Shown here: piece by piece, positions 50,761-59,746 of the stretch | How the letters are laid out: each line of letters starts with the position of its first letter | Position numbering within the stretch: the first letter of the stretch is position 1 | Assembly: GCA_947479085.1 (NCBI GenBank) | Contig: CANJYB010000003.1 | Span: forward strand, 1 to 64,000 | Direction of reading: 5' to 3' | DNA: 64,000 nt | Source: Bacteroidota bacterium | GTDB taxonomy: Bacteria > Bacteroidota > Bacteroidia > 2-12-FULL-35-15 | Translations under genes and position numbers: made by a program | Notes under the pieces: generated by a model | Database searches by the model: none | Seen by the model: the letters and a program-made list of their open reading frames with translations, nothing else | Told to the model about the DNA's origin: nothing

Positions 50761-51915
50761 ATGAATCTGTTTAAACACATAAAGGGTGATATTGTAATCT
50801 GGACGGTAGTATTACTGCTTTCTCTTTTGTCTGTGTTAGTAGTTTATAGCTCGGTAGTGGCTTTGGCTTACCATTATAAAGATGGAGATACAGGTTTATA
50901 TTTACGAAAACATATTTTTATTGTAGCTTCAGGGATTTTTCTGATGTATTTAATACATAAAGTTAAATACTCATATTTTTCACGAATTTCACAAATAGCA
51001 ATTTTTTTAGCTGCACCTTTATTACTTTATACATTATTGAAAGGTGTTAGTGCAGGTGAAGCCAGTCGTTGGTTATCTATTCCTGGAACATCATTGACAT
51101 TCCAAACTTCTGATTTCGCTAAATTGGCTTTAATTACCTATGTGGCGAGGATGTTATCCGTAAAACAGGATGTAATTAAAGATTTCAGGAAAGCTTTTTT
51201 ACCTGTTGTTATTCCTGTTATAATCATTTGTGCATTAATACTACCGGCAAATTTTTCTACTGCAGCTTTGTTGTTCTTAACCTGCCTTGTATTGATGTTT
51301 GTAGGTAGAATAAATACAAAACACTTATTAATTCTCATTGGCTCAGGAATTGTTTTTGGTGCACTGTTAATTGTAATGATTTTTAATTTTCCGACAATCA
51401 TCAAAAGAGGGGAAACCTGGAAAGCGCGAATTGAAAATTTCCGAAGTGGACAAAGTGAAGCAAATTTTCAATCGGAGCAGGCAAAAATTGCTATTGCAAC
51501 AGGAAAAGTTTTCGGCAAAGGGCCAGGTAACAGTAACCAACGTAATTTCCTTCCTCAGGCATCTTCCGATTTTATTTTTGCAATAGTGATTGAAGAGTGG
51601 GGATTGATTTCCGCAATTATCATTGTTTTTTTATATGTGATTTTATTATTTCGTGGAATCCGAATTGCAAATAAGAGCGAAAGAACGTTTGGAAGTTTAT
51701 TGGCAATTGGTTTAACTTTTAGCCTTGTTTTTCAGGCAATGATTAATATGGCTGTTGCCGTTAGTTTATTTCCGGTTACCGGTCAACCATTACCACTTGT
51801 GAGCATGGGAGGAACTTCCATTTGGTTCACCAGCATTTCAATCGGGATAATACTGAGCGTCAGTCGTGAAATTGAAAACCCAAAAATATTAGCAGAAACA
51901 ATTGAAACAACTTAA
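50761..51915 (+). CDS. ftsW: Septal peptidoglycan polymerase FtsW
   Basis: A 384-aa SEDS-family membrane protein with about ten helices. It has SRWLSIPGTSLTFQTSDFAKLALITYVA near 105 and the C-terminal FPVTGQPLPLVSMGGTS block near 340. It polymerises lipid II at the septum together with FtsI. It is separated from murD by 27 nt and overlaps murG by 14 bp. Confidence 0.94.
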   Translation: MNLFKHIKGDIVIWTVVLLLSLLSVLVVYSSVVALAYHYKDGDTGLYLRKHIFIVASGIFLMYLIHKVKYSYFSRISQIAIFLAAPLLLYTLLKGVSAGEASRWLSIPGTSLTFQTSDFAKLALITYVARMLSVKQDVIKDFRKAFLPVVIPVIIICALILPANFSTAALLFLTCLVLMFVGRINTKHLLILIGSGIVFGALLIVMIFNFPTIIKRGETWKARIENFRSGQSEANFQSEQAKIAIATGKVFGKGPGNSNQRNFLPQASSDFIFAIVIEEWGLISAIIIVFLYVILLFRGIRIANKSERTFGSLLAIGLTFSLVFQAMINMAVAVSLFPVTGQPLPLVSMGGTSIWFTSISIGIILSVSREIENPKILAETIETT

Positions 51916-53014
51916 AGTCATATTGAGCGGAGGAGGCACGGGAGGACATATTTTCCCTGCTATTGCTATTGCGAATGCTATAAAAGCATTACGACCGGAC
52001 ACCGAATTTTTATTTGTTGGTGCAGAAGGGAAAATGGAAATGGAAAAAGTTCCTGCAGCAGGATATAATATTGTTGGCCTTTGGATAAGTGGTTTCCAGC
52101 GAAAGTTGACGATGGCAAATGTTGTTTTCCCATTTAAAGTTATAAGTAGTTTATTCAGAGCAAAAAATATATATAAGTCATTTAAGCCTGATGCAGTAAT
52201 TGGAACAGGAGGGTTTGCAAGTGGACCTATGCTGAATATTGCAACAAAATATGGAGCAGTAACTTTAATACAGGAGCAAAATTCATATCCAGGAATGACC
52301 AACAAAATTCTTTCAAAAAAGGTAGATAGAATTTGTGTGGCCTATAGTGAAATGCAAAAGTATTTCCCAAAAGAGAAATTGCTTTTAACCGGTAATCCGG
52401 TGAGACAAGATATATTAAGTTTAGATGGAAAAAGGGAAAGAGGGTTGGAACAGTTTGGTTTAAGTTCTGATAAAAAAACCATATTGGTTACAGGAGGTAG
52501 TTTGGGAGCAAGAACAATCAATGAAAGTATATTGAATTGTCTTGAGGAATTTAAAAGAAATAATATTCAATTAATCTGGCAAACAGGAAAGGCTTTTTAC
52601 GAGACAGCAAAAGTAGCCGTTTCGAAATTGGAAGTAGACGGAATTAAAGTATATGATTTTATAAGGAAGATGGATTATGCTTATTCTGTTTCTGATTTGG
52701 TCATTTCCAGGGCCGGAGCAATTTCGATATCTGAATTATGCCTGGTAAGGAAACCATGCATTTTAATTCCATCTCCGAATGTTGCTGAAGACCATCAAAC
52801 AAAAAATGCAATGGCACTGGTTACACATAAGGCTGCTGTGATAATTAAAGATAATGAAGCAAGGGAAAAGTTGTGCAATCAGACATTGACGTTAATTAAA
52901 GATTCAGAGCAGTGCAATAAACTATCTGAAAATATAGGCAGGCTGGCATTTCAGGACTCGGCAAATGTAATTGCAAATGAAATTTTACGTTTGATTAATA
53001 ACAAAACGAAGTAG
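51902..53014 (+). CDS. murG: Lipid II synthase (GlcNAc transferase) MurG
   Basis: A 370-aa GT-B glycosyltransferase: ILSGGGTGGHIFPA near residue 7, GTGGFASGP near 100, LIQEQNSYPG, TGGSLGARTIN near 198 and ISRAGAISISEL near 265. It converts lipid I to lipid II on the inner membrane face. The likely start is TTG at 51902 inside the ftsW end; no ATG lies near the conserved first strand. Confidence 0.94.
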   Translation: MKQLKVILSGGGTGGHIFPAIAIANAIKALRPDTEFLFVGAEGKMEMEKVPAAGYNIVGLWISGFQRKLTMANVVFPFKVISSLFRAKNIYKSFKPDAVIGTGGFASGPMLNIATKYGAVTLIQEQNSYPGMTNKILSKKVDRICVAYSEMQKYFPKEKLLLTGNPVRQDILSLDGKRERGLEQFGLSSDKKTILVTGGSLGARTINESILNCLEEFKRNNIQLIWQTGKAFYETAKVAVSKLEVDGIKVYDFIRKMDYAYSVSDLVISRAGAISISELCLVRKPCILIPSPNVAEDHQTKNAMALVTHKAAVIIKDNEAREKLCNQTLTLIKDSEQCNKLSENIGRLAFQDSANVIANEILRLINNKTK

Positions 53015-53026
53015 AGAATAAAAAAA

Positions 53027-54424
53027 GTGAAAGTAGATTTTAAAAATATTGAACAAATTTATTTTCTTGGTATTGGAGGAATTGGAATGAGTGCGCTTGC
53101 CAGATATTTTAATTCGATGGGGAAAAGTGTAAGCGGTTATGATAAAACACCAACAAAGCTTACAGATGAACTTATTCAGGAAGGTATTCCTGTTCACTTC
53201 GAAGATAATATTAAATTTATTCCTGCCTCCATCAAAGAGCTTCCGTATAAGATTGAGAATATTCTTATTGTTTATACCCCTGCTGTTCCAAAAGATCACA
53301 AGGAGTTTATCTATTTCAAAGAAAATGGTTTTGTAATTAAAAAGCGTGCAGAGGTATTGGGAATGATTACAGAAAACTCATATACCGTTGCAGTTGCCGG
53401 GACTCATGGAAAAACAACCACTTCTTCGTTAATTGCTCATATTCTTAAAACAGGAAATCTTGACCCTTCTGCTTTTTTAGGAGGCATCACACAGAATTAT
53501 GAAACAAATCTTTTATTAGGTTCAAATCTTGAATCAGAAAATAATTTAGTAGTGGTTGAAGCAGATGAATATGATAGGTCCTTTCTTACGCTTCATCCGG
53601 AAATAGCTGTTATTACATCTGTGGATGCTGATCACCTGGATATTTATGGGGATGAAAAATACATGCAGGAGTCATATTCATTATTTGCGCGCCAGGTAAA
53701 ATCAAAATTGATAGTAAAAAGAAGTATAGAAAGTAAAATTGATTCCGGCAGAAGGGCAATAACTTATTCAATAAGTGATGATCGGGCGGATTTTTTTGCA
53801 CAGAATATTAAAATTTCTAACGGTTTTTATTATTATGAAATCGTCACACCGACTAATATTTTTACCGATGTAACATTAGGTCTTCCGGGATTACATAATG
53901 TTGAAAACTCCGTTGCTGCTGTGGCAGTGGTAAGTGAATTAAATATTTCTGAAGCAGCAATAAAACTTGCCCTGAAAACATTTGGCGGTGTAAAAAGAAG
54001 ATTTGATTACCAGATAAAGACAGATAGTATGGTATTCATTGATGATTATGCACATCATCCGGAGGAACTAAAAGCGACAATTAATTCGGTTAAGGAAATG
54101 TACCCGGATAAAAAAATAACAGGTGTCTTTCAACCTCATCTTTTTTCCCGAACACGTGACTTTGCAGATGATTTTGCACGTAGTCTCGATTTATTGGATG
54201 AATGTATATTAATGGAAATATATCCTGCCAGGGAATTGCCAATGGAAGGAGTAACTTCCCAAATGTTATTGGATAAAATGAAATCTACAAATAAGAGTAT
54301 TAGTCAAAAAAATGATTTGGTTTCAGATATATTGAAAAGGGAAATTGAAGTGTTGTTAACATTAGGAGCTGGAGATATCGATACGTTTGTCGAACCAATT
54401 AAAAATGCGTTGATAAATAAATAA
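53027..54424 (+). CDS. murC: UDP-MurNAc:L-alanine ligase
   Basis: A 465-aa Mur ligase: YFLGIGGIGMSALARYF near residue 11, VAGTHGKTTTSSLIAHIL near 125, EADEYDRSFL near 180, and DDYAHHPEE near 345. It adds the first amino acid to UDP-MurNAc. The start is GTG at 53027. ftsQ follows after 15 nt. Confidence 0.95.
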   Translation: MKVDFKNIEQIYFLGIGGIGMSALARYFNSMGKSVSGYDKTPTKLTDELIQEGIPVHFEDNIKFIPASIKELPYKIENILIVYTPAVPKDHKEFIYFKENGFVIKKRAEVLGMITENSYTVAVAGTHGKTTTSSLIAHILKTGNLDPSAFLGGITQNYETNLLLGSNLESENNLVVVEADEYDRSFLTLHPEIAVITSVDADHLDIYGDEKYMQESYSLFARQVKSKLIVKRSIESKIDSGRRAITYSISDDRADFFAQNIKISNGFYYYEIVTPTNIFTDVTLGLPGLHNVENSVAAVAVVSELNISEAAIKLALKTFGGVKRRFDYQIKTDSMVFIDDYAHHPEELKATINSVKEMYPDKKITGVFQPHLFSRTRDFADDFARSLDLLDECILMEIYPARELPMEGVTSQMLLDKMKSTNKSISQKNDLVSDILKREIEVLLTLGAGDIDTFVEPIKNALINK

Positions 54425-54439
54425 TCGATAGAGCACTTG

Positions 54440-55246
54440 ATGAAAAAGCTTAAAAAAATATTGTTTATTACTCTTTGGTTCGGTTTAATAGTTGGCCTGT
54501 TGCTAACTATGGGATTTGTAAACAAGCAGCAGGATTCATTGCTTTGTAAAAATCTGGATATTAAAGTTAATCAGGATGATGAAGTTTATTTTTTAAATAA
54601 AATGGATATAGCTCAATTAATAAAGAACAGAGGAGATTCAATTGTTGGACAGCCTAAATCAACAGTAAACGTTTCCGAGATTGAAAAGGCATTAAACAGT
54701 CATGAAGATATTGCTAAAGCGGAAGTGTTTATGACGATTGATGGAGATATGAAAGTAAATGTTAAGCAACGTAAGCCAGTATTAAGAATCATTAATTCAA
54801 ATGATGATAGTTATTACTTGGATGATACTGGGAAGCTAATGCCGTTATCTGGCAAGTATACTGCGAGAGTAATTGTAGCTAATGGCAACATCCAGGAACC
54901 ATATTCTACACATTACATGTATACAATGGAAGATATAGCGAATGACAGCATAATGAAAGCAAATAGTATGCTTGATGAATTGTTTGCTATGGGAACTTAT
55001 ATTAATGCAAATGAATTTTGGAAATCTCAGGTACAACAGATTTATATAAATAAAGAAAAGGATATGGAAATTGTTCCATTGGTTGGAGATCAGAAAATAA
55101 TATTTGGTGATACCACAGCTATGCATGAAAAATTCAAAAAGCTGATGACCTTTTATACTCAAGGTTTAAATACCACAGGCTGGTGGGATAGATATTCAAC
55201 AATAAATTTAAAATTCAAAAATCAAATAGTTTGTACTAAAAAATAA
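54440..55246 (+). CDS. ftsQ: Division protein FtsQ-like
   Basis: A 268-aa single-pass membrane protein with a short basic cytoplasmic tail, a membrane helix (IVGLLLTMGFVN region, residues about 8-26), a POTRA-like domain (VSEIEKALNSHEDIAKAEVFMTIDGDMKVNVKQRKPVLRI) and a beta domain. Position between murC and ftsA confirms the call. It scaffolds divisome assembly in the periplasm. The ATG at 54440 is preferred to the TTG directly before it. Confidence 0.88.
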   Translation: MKKLKKILFITLWFGLIVGLLLTMGFVNKQQDSLLCKNLDIKVNQDDEVYFLNKMDIAQLIKNRGDSIVGQPKSTVNVSEIEKALNSHEDIAKAEVFMTIDGDMKVNVKQRKPVLRIINSNDDSYYLDDTGKLMPLSGKYTARVIVANGNIQEPYSTHYMYTMEDIANDSIMKANSMLDELFAMGTYINANEFWKSQVQQIYINKEKDMEIVPLVGDQKIIFGDTTAMHEKFKKLMTFYTQGLNTTGWWDRYSTINLKFKNQIVCTKK

Positions 55247-55252
55247 TTACAC

Positions 55253-56539
55253 ATGGAACCATCAGAAATAGTAGTAGGTTTAGACATCGGAACAACCAAA
55301 ATTGTGGCCATTGTAGGTCGCAAAAATGAATTCGGGAAAATAGAAATTCTTGGTATGGGTAAATCTGAATCCTATGGAGTTGCCCGTGGAGTAGTTCAAA
55401 ACATTGATAAAACAGTTGAAGCAATTCGGGTGGCAGTAGCTGAAGCGGAAACAAAATCCGGTGTTGAAATAAAAATAGTCAATGTAGGAATTGCGGGTCA
55501 ACATATAAAAAGTAACCAGCATAGAGGAATTAAAACGCGCGCGAGTGCAGAAGATGAAATTTCACAAAATGATATTGATGCATTGATTGATGATATGTTT
55601 AAACTTGTCATGCAGCCAGGGGAAGAAATTATTCATGTGGTTCCGCAGGAATATATTATTGATAATGAATCAGGAATTAAAAACCCGATTGGTATGGCAG
55701 GAATACGATTGGAAGCCAATTTTCATATCATAACCGGTCAAATTGCTGCAGCGAGAAATATTTATAAATGCGTTCAGAAAGCAGGACTGGAAATTCCGGA
55801 TAAAACAGGTTTAACTTTAGAACCTCTTGCATCTTCGGATGCTGTTTTGAGTGACGAAGAAAAAGAAGCAGGAGTGGTGCTTGTTGATATTGGTGGCGGA
55901 ACTACTGATATTGCAATTTTCCAGGATGGTATTATACGTCATACTGCTGTTATTCCTTTCGGAGGCAATATTATTACAGAGGATATCAAAGAGGGATGCA
56001 CCATAATTAAAGGCCAGGCGGAGTTATTGAAAATAAAATTTGGTTCCGCACTTGCAAGTGAAAACCAGGAAAATGAAATTGTTTCTATTCCCGGATTAAG
56101 AGGACGTCCCCACAAAGAAATTTCCGTGAAGAATTTATCTGCCATCATACAAGCAAGAATGGAAGAAATTATTGAACACGTTTATTATGAAATTAAAAAC
56201 TCGGGATACGAGAAGAAATTAATTGCTGGAATTGTTGTTACAGGAGGTGGGGCGTTATTGAAACACGTAACACAGTTGGTGGAATATATTACAGGTATGG
56301 ATACACGTATTGGATATCCTAACGAACATCTGGCGAAAGGAAGCGAAACAGTAACCAGTCCAATGTATGCTACTTCCTTAGGGCTTGTTATGAAAGGGCT
56401 TGAGGCGCTTGAAAAGCAGAATAAAAAGAACACAGTTAAAGATAATTCATCGAAAATAAAGGGGCATTCAAAAGAAAAATCAGGAGGCTTTTTTGATAAA
56501 CTCAAAGGTTTTTTTGATGACGACTCTGTTCAACAATAA
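55253..56539 (+). CDS. ftsA: Cell division ATPase FtsA
   Basis: A 428-aa actin-fold protein: VGLDIGTTKIVAIVG near residue 7, the SHS2 domain near 85-165, VLVDIGGGTTDIAIF near 205 and VVTGGGALLKHV near 325. The C-terminus (GGFFDKLKGFFDDDS) forms the amphipathic helix that ties FtsZ filaments to the membrane. Both ATP-binding loops are intact. Confidence 0.95.
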   Translation: MEPSEIVVGLDIGTTKIVAIVGRKNEFGKIEILGMGKSESYGVARGVVQNIDKTVEAIRVAVAEAETKSGVEIKIVNVGIAGQHIKSNQHRGIKTRASAEDEISQNDIDALIDDMFKLVMQPGEEIIHVVPQEYIIDNESGIKNPIGMAGIRLEANFHIITGQIAAARNIYKCVQKAGLEIPDKTGLTLEPLASSDAVLSDEEKEAGVVLVDIGGGTTDIAIFQDGIIRHTAVIPFGGNIITEDIKEGCTIIKGQAELLKIKFGSALASENQENEIVSIPGLRGRPHKEISVKNLSAIIQARMEEIIEHVYYEIKNSGYEKKLIAGIVVTGGGALLKHVTQLVEYITGMDTRIGYPNEHLAKGSETVTSPMYATSLGLVMKGLEALEKQNKKNTVKDNSSKIKGHSKEKSGGFFDKLKGFFDDDSVQQ

Positions 56540-56685
56540 GAAAAATGGTAACAGAAATTAACATTCAATAGTTTATAACTAACTAAATTGGGGTTAATTC
56601 CATATTAAAAAATAAGGCAATTTTAAGCCATTAAAAAATAATATTGCCTTAAGGCTTTAATAACAATAGTATTAAAAAAATAAAA
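56540..56685. promoter_or_regulatory. ftsZ leader with interleaved stems (possible pseudoknot)
   Basis: AAGGCAAT (56614-56621) pairs with ATTGCCTT (56643-56650). TTAAGCC (56623-56629) can pair with GGCTTTAA (56653-56660) with a one-base bulge. The order arm1-arm2-arm1'-arm2' is that of an H-type pseudoknot, ending 25 nt before the ftsZ ATG. It could act on ftsZ translation. No -7 box is clear. Confidence 0.4.
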
Positions 56686-58347
56686 ATGATGAAATTTGAT
56701 TTACCTCAGGACAACTCAGCGATTATTAAGGTAATTGGAGTTGGTGGTGGTGGCAGCAATGCTGTCAATCACATGTATAAACAAGGAATTAAAGGAGTTG
56801 ATTTTATAGTTTGCAATACCGATCAGCAGGCGTTGGATATGAGTCCTGTGCCTTTAAAAATGGTATTGGGAGCAACATTAACAAAAGGCCGTGGTGCAGG
56901 TTCTTTGCCGGAGGTTGGCAGAAATGCAGCGATTGAAACCATCGAAGAGATAAAAAATATTTTAGGAAATAACACTGAAATGCTTTTTATAACTGCCGGT
57001 TTGGGTGGAGGTACAGGAACAGGTGCTGCACCTGTGATAGCTCAAGCTGCAAAAGAAATGGGAATACTTACCGTTGGTATTGTTACCATCCCTTTTGGGT
57101 TTGAAGGGAAAAAACGTAAAGCTCAGGCTGATGCGGGTTTAGAAGCATTGAAACAAAATGTGGATACTTTACTAGTTATCAGCAACGATAAGTTACGTGA
57201 AATATATGGTAATTTAAAAGTTACTGAAGCGTTTGGTCATGCGGACGATATTTTAACAACGGCTGCAAAAGGAATTGCGGACATTATCACTACTACTTTG
57301 CAAATCAATACCGATATTAACGATGTTAAAACGGTAATGAAAGACAGTGGCGTAGCAATAATGGGCTCTGCCCAAGCAAGCGGAGAACACCGCGCTTTAC
57401 GTGCTGTTGAACACGCCATGTCATCTCCGTTATTGAATGACAGCAATATTAAAGGTGCACGTTATGTATTGGTAAATATTACCTGTGGTGAAGATGAGAT
57501 TACAATGGATGAGTTAGGTGAAATTACTGACTTTATACAGGATGCTGCTGGTATGTCAGCCGAAGTAATAAAAGGATATGGAGTAGATTTATCATTAGGT
57601 GATAAAGTAAATGTTACCATTATTGCAACCGGATTTAACTCTCATAACGAAGCAGGAATTCACTTTGAAACAAAAGCACCAGAAAGAAAAGTTCATATTC
57701 TGGAGCCGGATGCAAAAAAAGAAGAAATGCCGTTTGCACAAGTAAGTGCTGAGAGCACCGAAGTTGAAGAAACTTTTATTAAAGAAGAAGAAGAAATGGT
57801 TATGACTTCTTACATTAAAGTAGAAGAAGTAGTTGCTCCAGTAGTAAATGAAATAATTGTTGCTGAAGAAGAAGTTCAGGAAGAAATAGTTCCGGAACCG
57901 GTTTTGTTTGTGAACGAAATACAAGCAGAATTGGAGCAATTAGAAGAAACCTTGGAAGAGAAAAAAGAAATAACTTTCGAATTCGAGATTACCAATACAA
58001 AAACTGTTGTTGAAGAACCATTCATCATTTCAAATGCGGTAGAAGAACCTTTGTTTTCAAAATCTGAAGATGAAAAAACAATTGTTGCAAAATCGGATAA
58101 TGATGAACAATTAAGAAAAGCTCAGGATAGAGTTGCTAAATTAAAAGCACTAAGTCATAAATTAAAAAGCCCGAATGGTTTATCAGAGTTGGAAAATGAA
58201 CCGGCATATAAAAGAAGAAATATTAATTTGGAAGCTACACCTCATTCTTCCGAGTCGCAGGTATCTCGTTATACCTTGTCAGAAGGGGATGATAAAAGTG
58301 CGGAGATTAAACCGAATAATTCTTTTTTACACGACAATGTTGATTGA
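56686..58347 (+). CDS. ftsZ: Cell division GTPase FtsZ
   Basis: A 553-aa tubulin homologue. The GTPase part (about 1-325) has GVGGGGSNAVNHM near 18, the GGGTGTGAAPVIAQ tubulin signature near 107 and NDKLREIYG near 167. A long acidic linker (about 340-450, rich in Glu and Val) follows, making the protein much longer than E. coli FtsZ (383 aa), as in other Bacteroidota. The C-terminus ends NSFLHDNVD. It starts with two Met codons. It is the last gene of the cluster and ends at a terminator. Confidence 0.95.
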   Translation: MMKFDLPQDNSAIIKVIGVGGGGSNAVNHMYKQGIKGVDFIVCNTDQQALDMSPVPLKMVLGATLTKGRGAGSLPEVGRNAAIETIEEIKNILGNNTEMLFITAGLGGGTGTGAAPVIAQAAKEMGILTVGIVTIPFGFEGKKRKAQADAGLEALKQNVDTLLVISNDKLREIYGNLKVTEAFGHADDILTTAAKGIADIITTTLQINTDINDVKTVMKDSGVAIMGSAQASGEHRALRAVEHAMSSPLLNDSNIKGARYVLVNITCGEDEITMDELGEITDFIQDAAGMSAEVIKGYGVDLSLGDKVNVTIIATGFNSHNEAGIHFETKAPERKVHILEPDAKKEEMPFAQVSAESTEVEETFIKEEEEMVMTSYIKVEEVVAPVVNEIIVAEEEVQEEIVPEPVLFVNEIQAELEQLEETLEEKKEITFEFEITNTKTVVEEPFIISNAVEEPLFSKSEDEKTIVAKSDNDEQLRKAQDRVAKLKALSHKLKSPNGLSELENEPAYKRRNINLEATPHSSESQVSRYTLSEGDDKSAEIKPNNSFLHDNVD

Positions 58348-58372
58348 TTGATTAAATAGTTAATTGAAAAAA

Positions 58373-58405
58373 ACCTGCCTCATTTTGATGGCAGGTTTTT
58401 TTTTG
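58373..58405. terminator. Bidirectional terminator after ftsZ
   Basis: ACCTGCC (58373-58379) and GGCAGGT (58390-58396), preceded by an A tract and followed by T8-9. It separates ftsZ from the convergent gene at 58414. Confidence 0.85.
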
Positions 58406-58413
58406 AGTAAAGC

Positions 58414-58845
58414 TTAACGCTCTATTATTCCTTTTATCTGTTTAAGAAAAACGTCCATCCCATCCAAAGAGTGTTTGTAACCAGCTTCATTTGCGAACCC
58501 GATTTGTGTCCAGGTAAGTGTGGTTGAATTGTTTTCATTGCCTGATAAATTATAAATCACCAGGTTGTAGTTTCCTGGTTTGTCTTCCATGCCGGAAAAC
58601 CCACTCCAATAACGATACGTAATCAATGTGTTTAATATATTTTCAACAACTTTTCCTTTGTCCATATATTTTTTCCCTTCCCATTCTCCCTGGAAAATAA
58701 TATCGCTACCTACTTTCCAATCAGTGATGGTTTCCGTGCCAAACAAGTATTCTTTTATTATTTCAGGATTTGTAAGCGCATTCCATACCTTTTCGCGGGA
58801 AGCATTTACTTCAATTGATTTTGATACTACCAAGTCATGCTTCAT
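58414..58845 (-). CDS. SRPBCC/AHSA1-type protein
   Basis: A 143-aa START-like protein. It has the family start (KSIEVNASREKVWNALTNPEIIKEYLFG), the DWKVGSDIIFQGEWEGKKY turn, and LTWTQIGFANEAGYKHSLDGMDVFLKQIK at the end. Such proteins bind hydrophobic ligands or act as co-chaperones; the ligand is unknown. It lies 11 nt after the DUF1697 gene on the same strand and may be co-transcribed. Confidence 0.87.
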   Translation of the reverse strand: MKHDLVVSKSIEVNASREKVWNALTNPEIIKEYLFGTETITDWKVGSDIIFQGEWEGKKYMDKGKVVENILNTLITYRYWSGFSGMEDKPGNYNLVIYNLSGNENNSTTLTWTQIGFANEAGYKHSLDGMDVFLKQIKGIIER

Positions 58846-58856
58846 CTTTTTTGTAT

Positions 58857-59408
58857 TTATTTAGTTTGAATATTTTCTGCAATTGTACTTAATTCATTTA
58901 TTGTTTTCCAGTTTCGCGTAGTTGCTGTTACTTTTAATTTGTTTTCAAAAAAGGTATTGCTAAGCTTGGAGTTTCCATAACTTACTGGGCAAAACAAATA
59001 AATATTTTTTCCGGATAAAATAAATTCATCTTCTCCAAATGTCAATTCTTTGATTTTATCAAAATTAACTTTTTCAGGAACCTGGGAAAGAAAGGTAATA
59101 TGCAGACCTGTGTCAAGTTTTCTTTGGTTTACAAAAGGATTGCTTTGTATTACCTTCTTTAGTTCATTGGCCTCAATAACAATAACCGGAACATCATACG
59201 AAAATACTTCTTTTAATTTTTTTGTAATCAACTTTTCCAACACTTCCGGTTGGGTATCCTTATATTTGAAAACAATATTTCCGCTTTGAATATACGTTTG
59301 AACGTTTTTGAATTTTAAGGTCTCGCACATTGCCCTTAATGCATCCATTTTTAACGGTTTGCTCCCACTTACATTTATTCCTCTTAAAATGGCAATAAAG
59401 GTTTTCAT
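58857..59408 (-). CDS. DUF1697 family protein
   Basis: A 183-aa protein with the DUF1697 signature IAILRGINVSGSKPLKMDALRAMCE at the start, VQTYIQSGNIVFKY near 35 and SNTFFENKLKVTATTRNWKTI near 150. The family is widespread and uncharacterised. It is the first gene of a pair with the SRPBCC gene. Confidence 0.88.
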   Translation of the reverse strand: MKTFIAILRGINVSGSKPLKMDALRAMCETLKFKNVQTYIQSGNIVFKYKDTQPEVLEKLITKKLKEVFSYDVPVIVIEANELKKVIQSNPFVNQRKLDTGLHITFLSQVPEKVNFDKIKELTFGEDEFILSGKNIYLFCPVSYGNSKLSNTFFENKLKVTATTRNWKTINELSTIAENIQTK

Positions 59409-59713
59409 ATTTTTATTTTAAAGATTGTATTTTTTTTAATCACTATCTGTTCTCATTTTCTTGGATGTCTTTCTCAATATCTTTTGAACGGGAAGAAAGT
59501 GTCTTAATAAAAAGAGCGATGTTTTTTCCTGTTTGCTGGAATCAAGATTCTAATTGAGAGAATATTGAAATAAGAATAATCTTGGTAATATTTGCTGCAA
59601 TATTAATTAATTTCTCCAATTGAATATTATTTATTGAAAAGTAGTCTAACTTTTTAACTATTCCCTTTTAATAAACCCTTTGTGTTTTTCTCCTTTTTAT
59701 ATTCAAATTAGTC
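59409..59713. other. Intergenic region with a possible gene tail
   Basis: On the minus strand, about 59450-59545 reads as a plausible C-terminus (GKNIALFIKTLSSRSKDIEK) with no start, perhaps a remnant of a gene lost upstream of the DUF1697 gene. The remainder is AT-rich without other features. Confidence 0.25.
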
Positions 59714-59721
59714 TAATTTTG
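59714..59721 (+). promoter_or_regulatory. Chromosomal -7 promoter box (TAATTTTG)
   Basis: An exact TAnnTTTG match, 25 nt upstream of the ATG at 59747. Confidence 0.6.
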
Positions 59722-59746
59722 TAAGAACTAATAAATCAAATAACCT

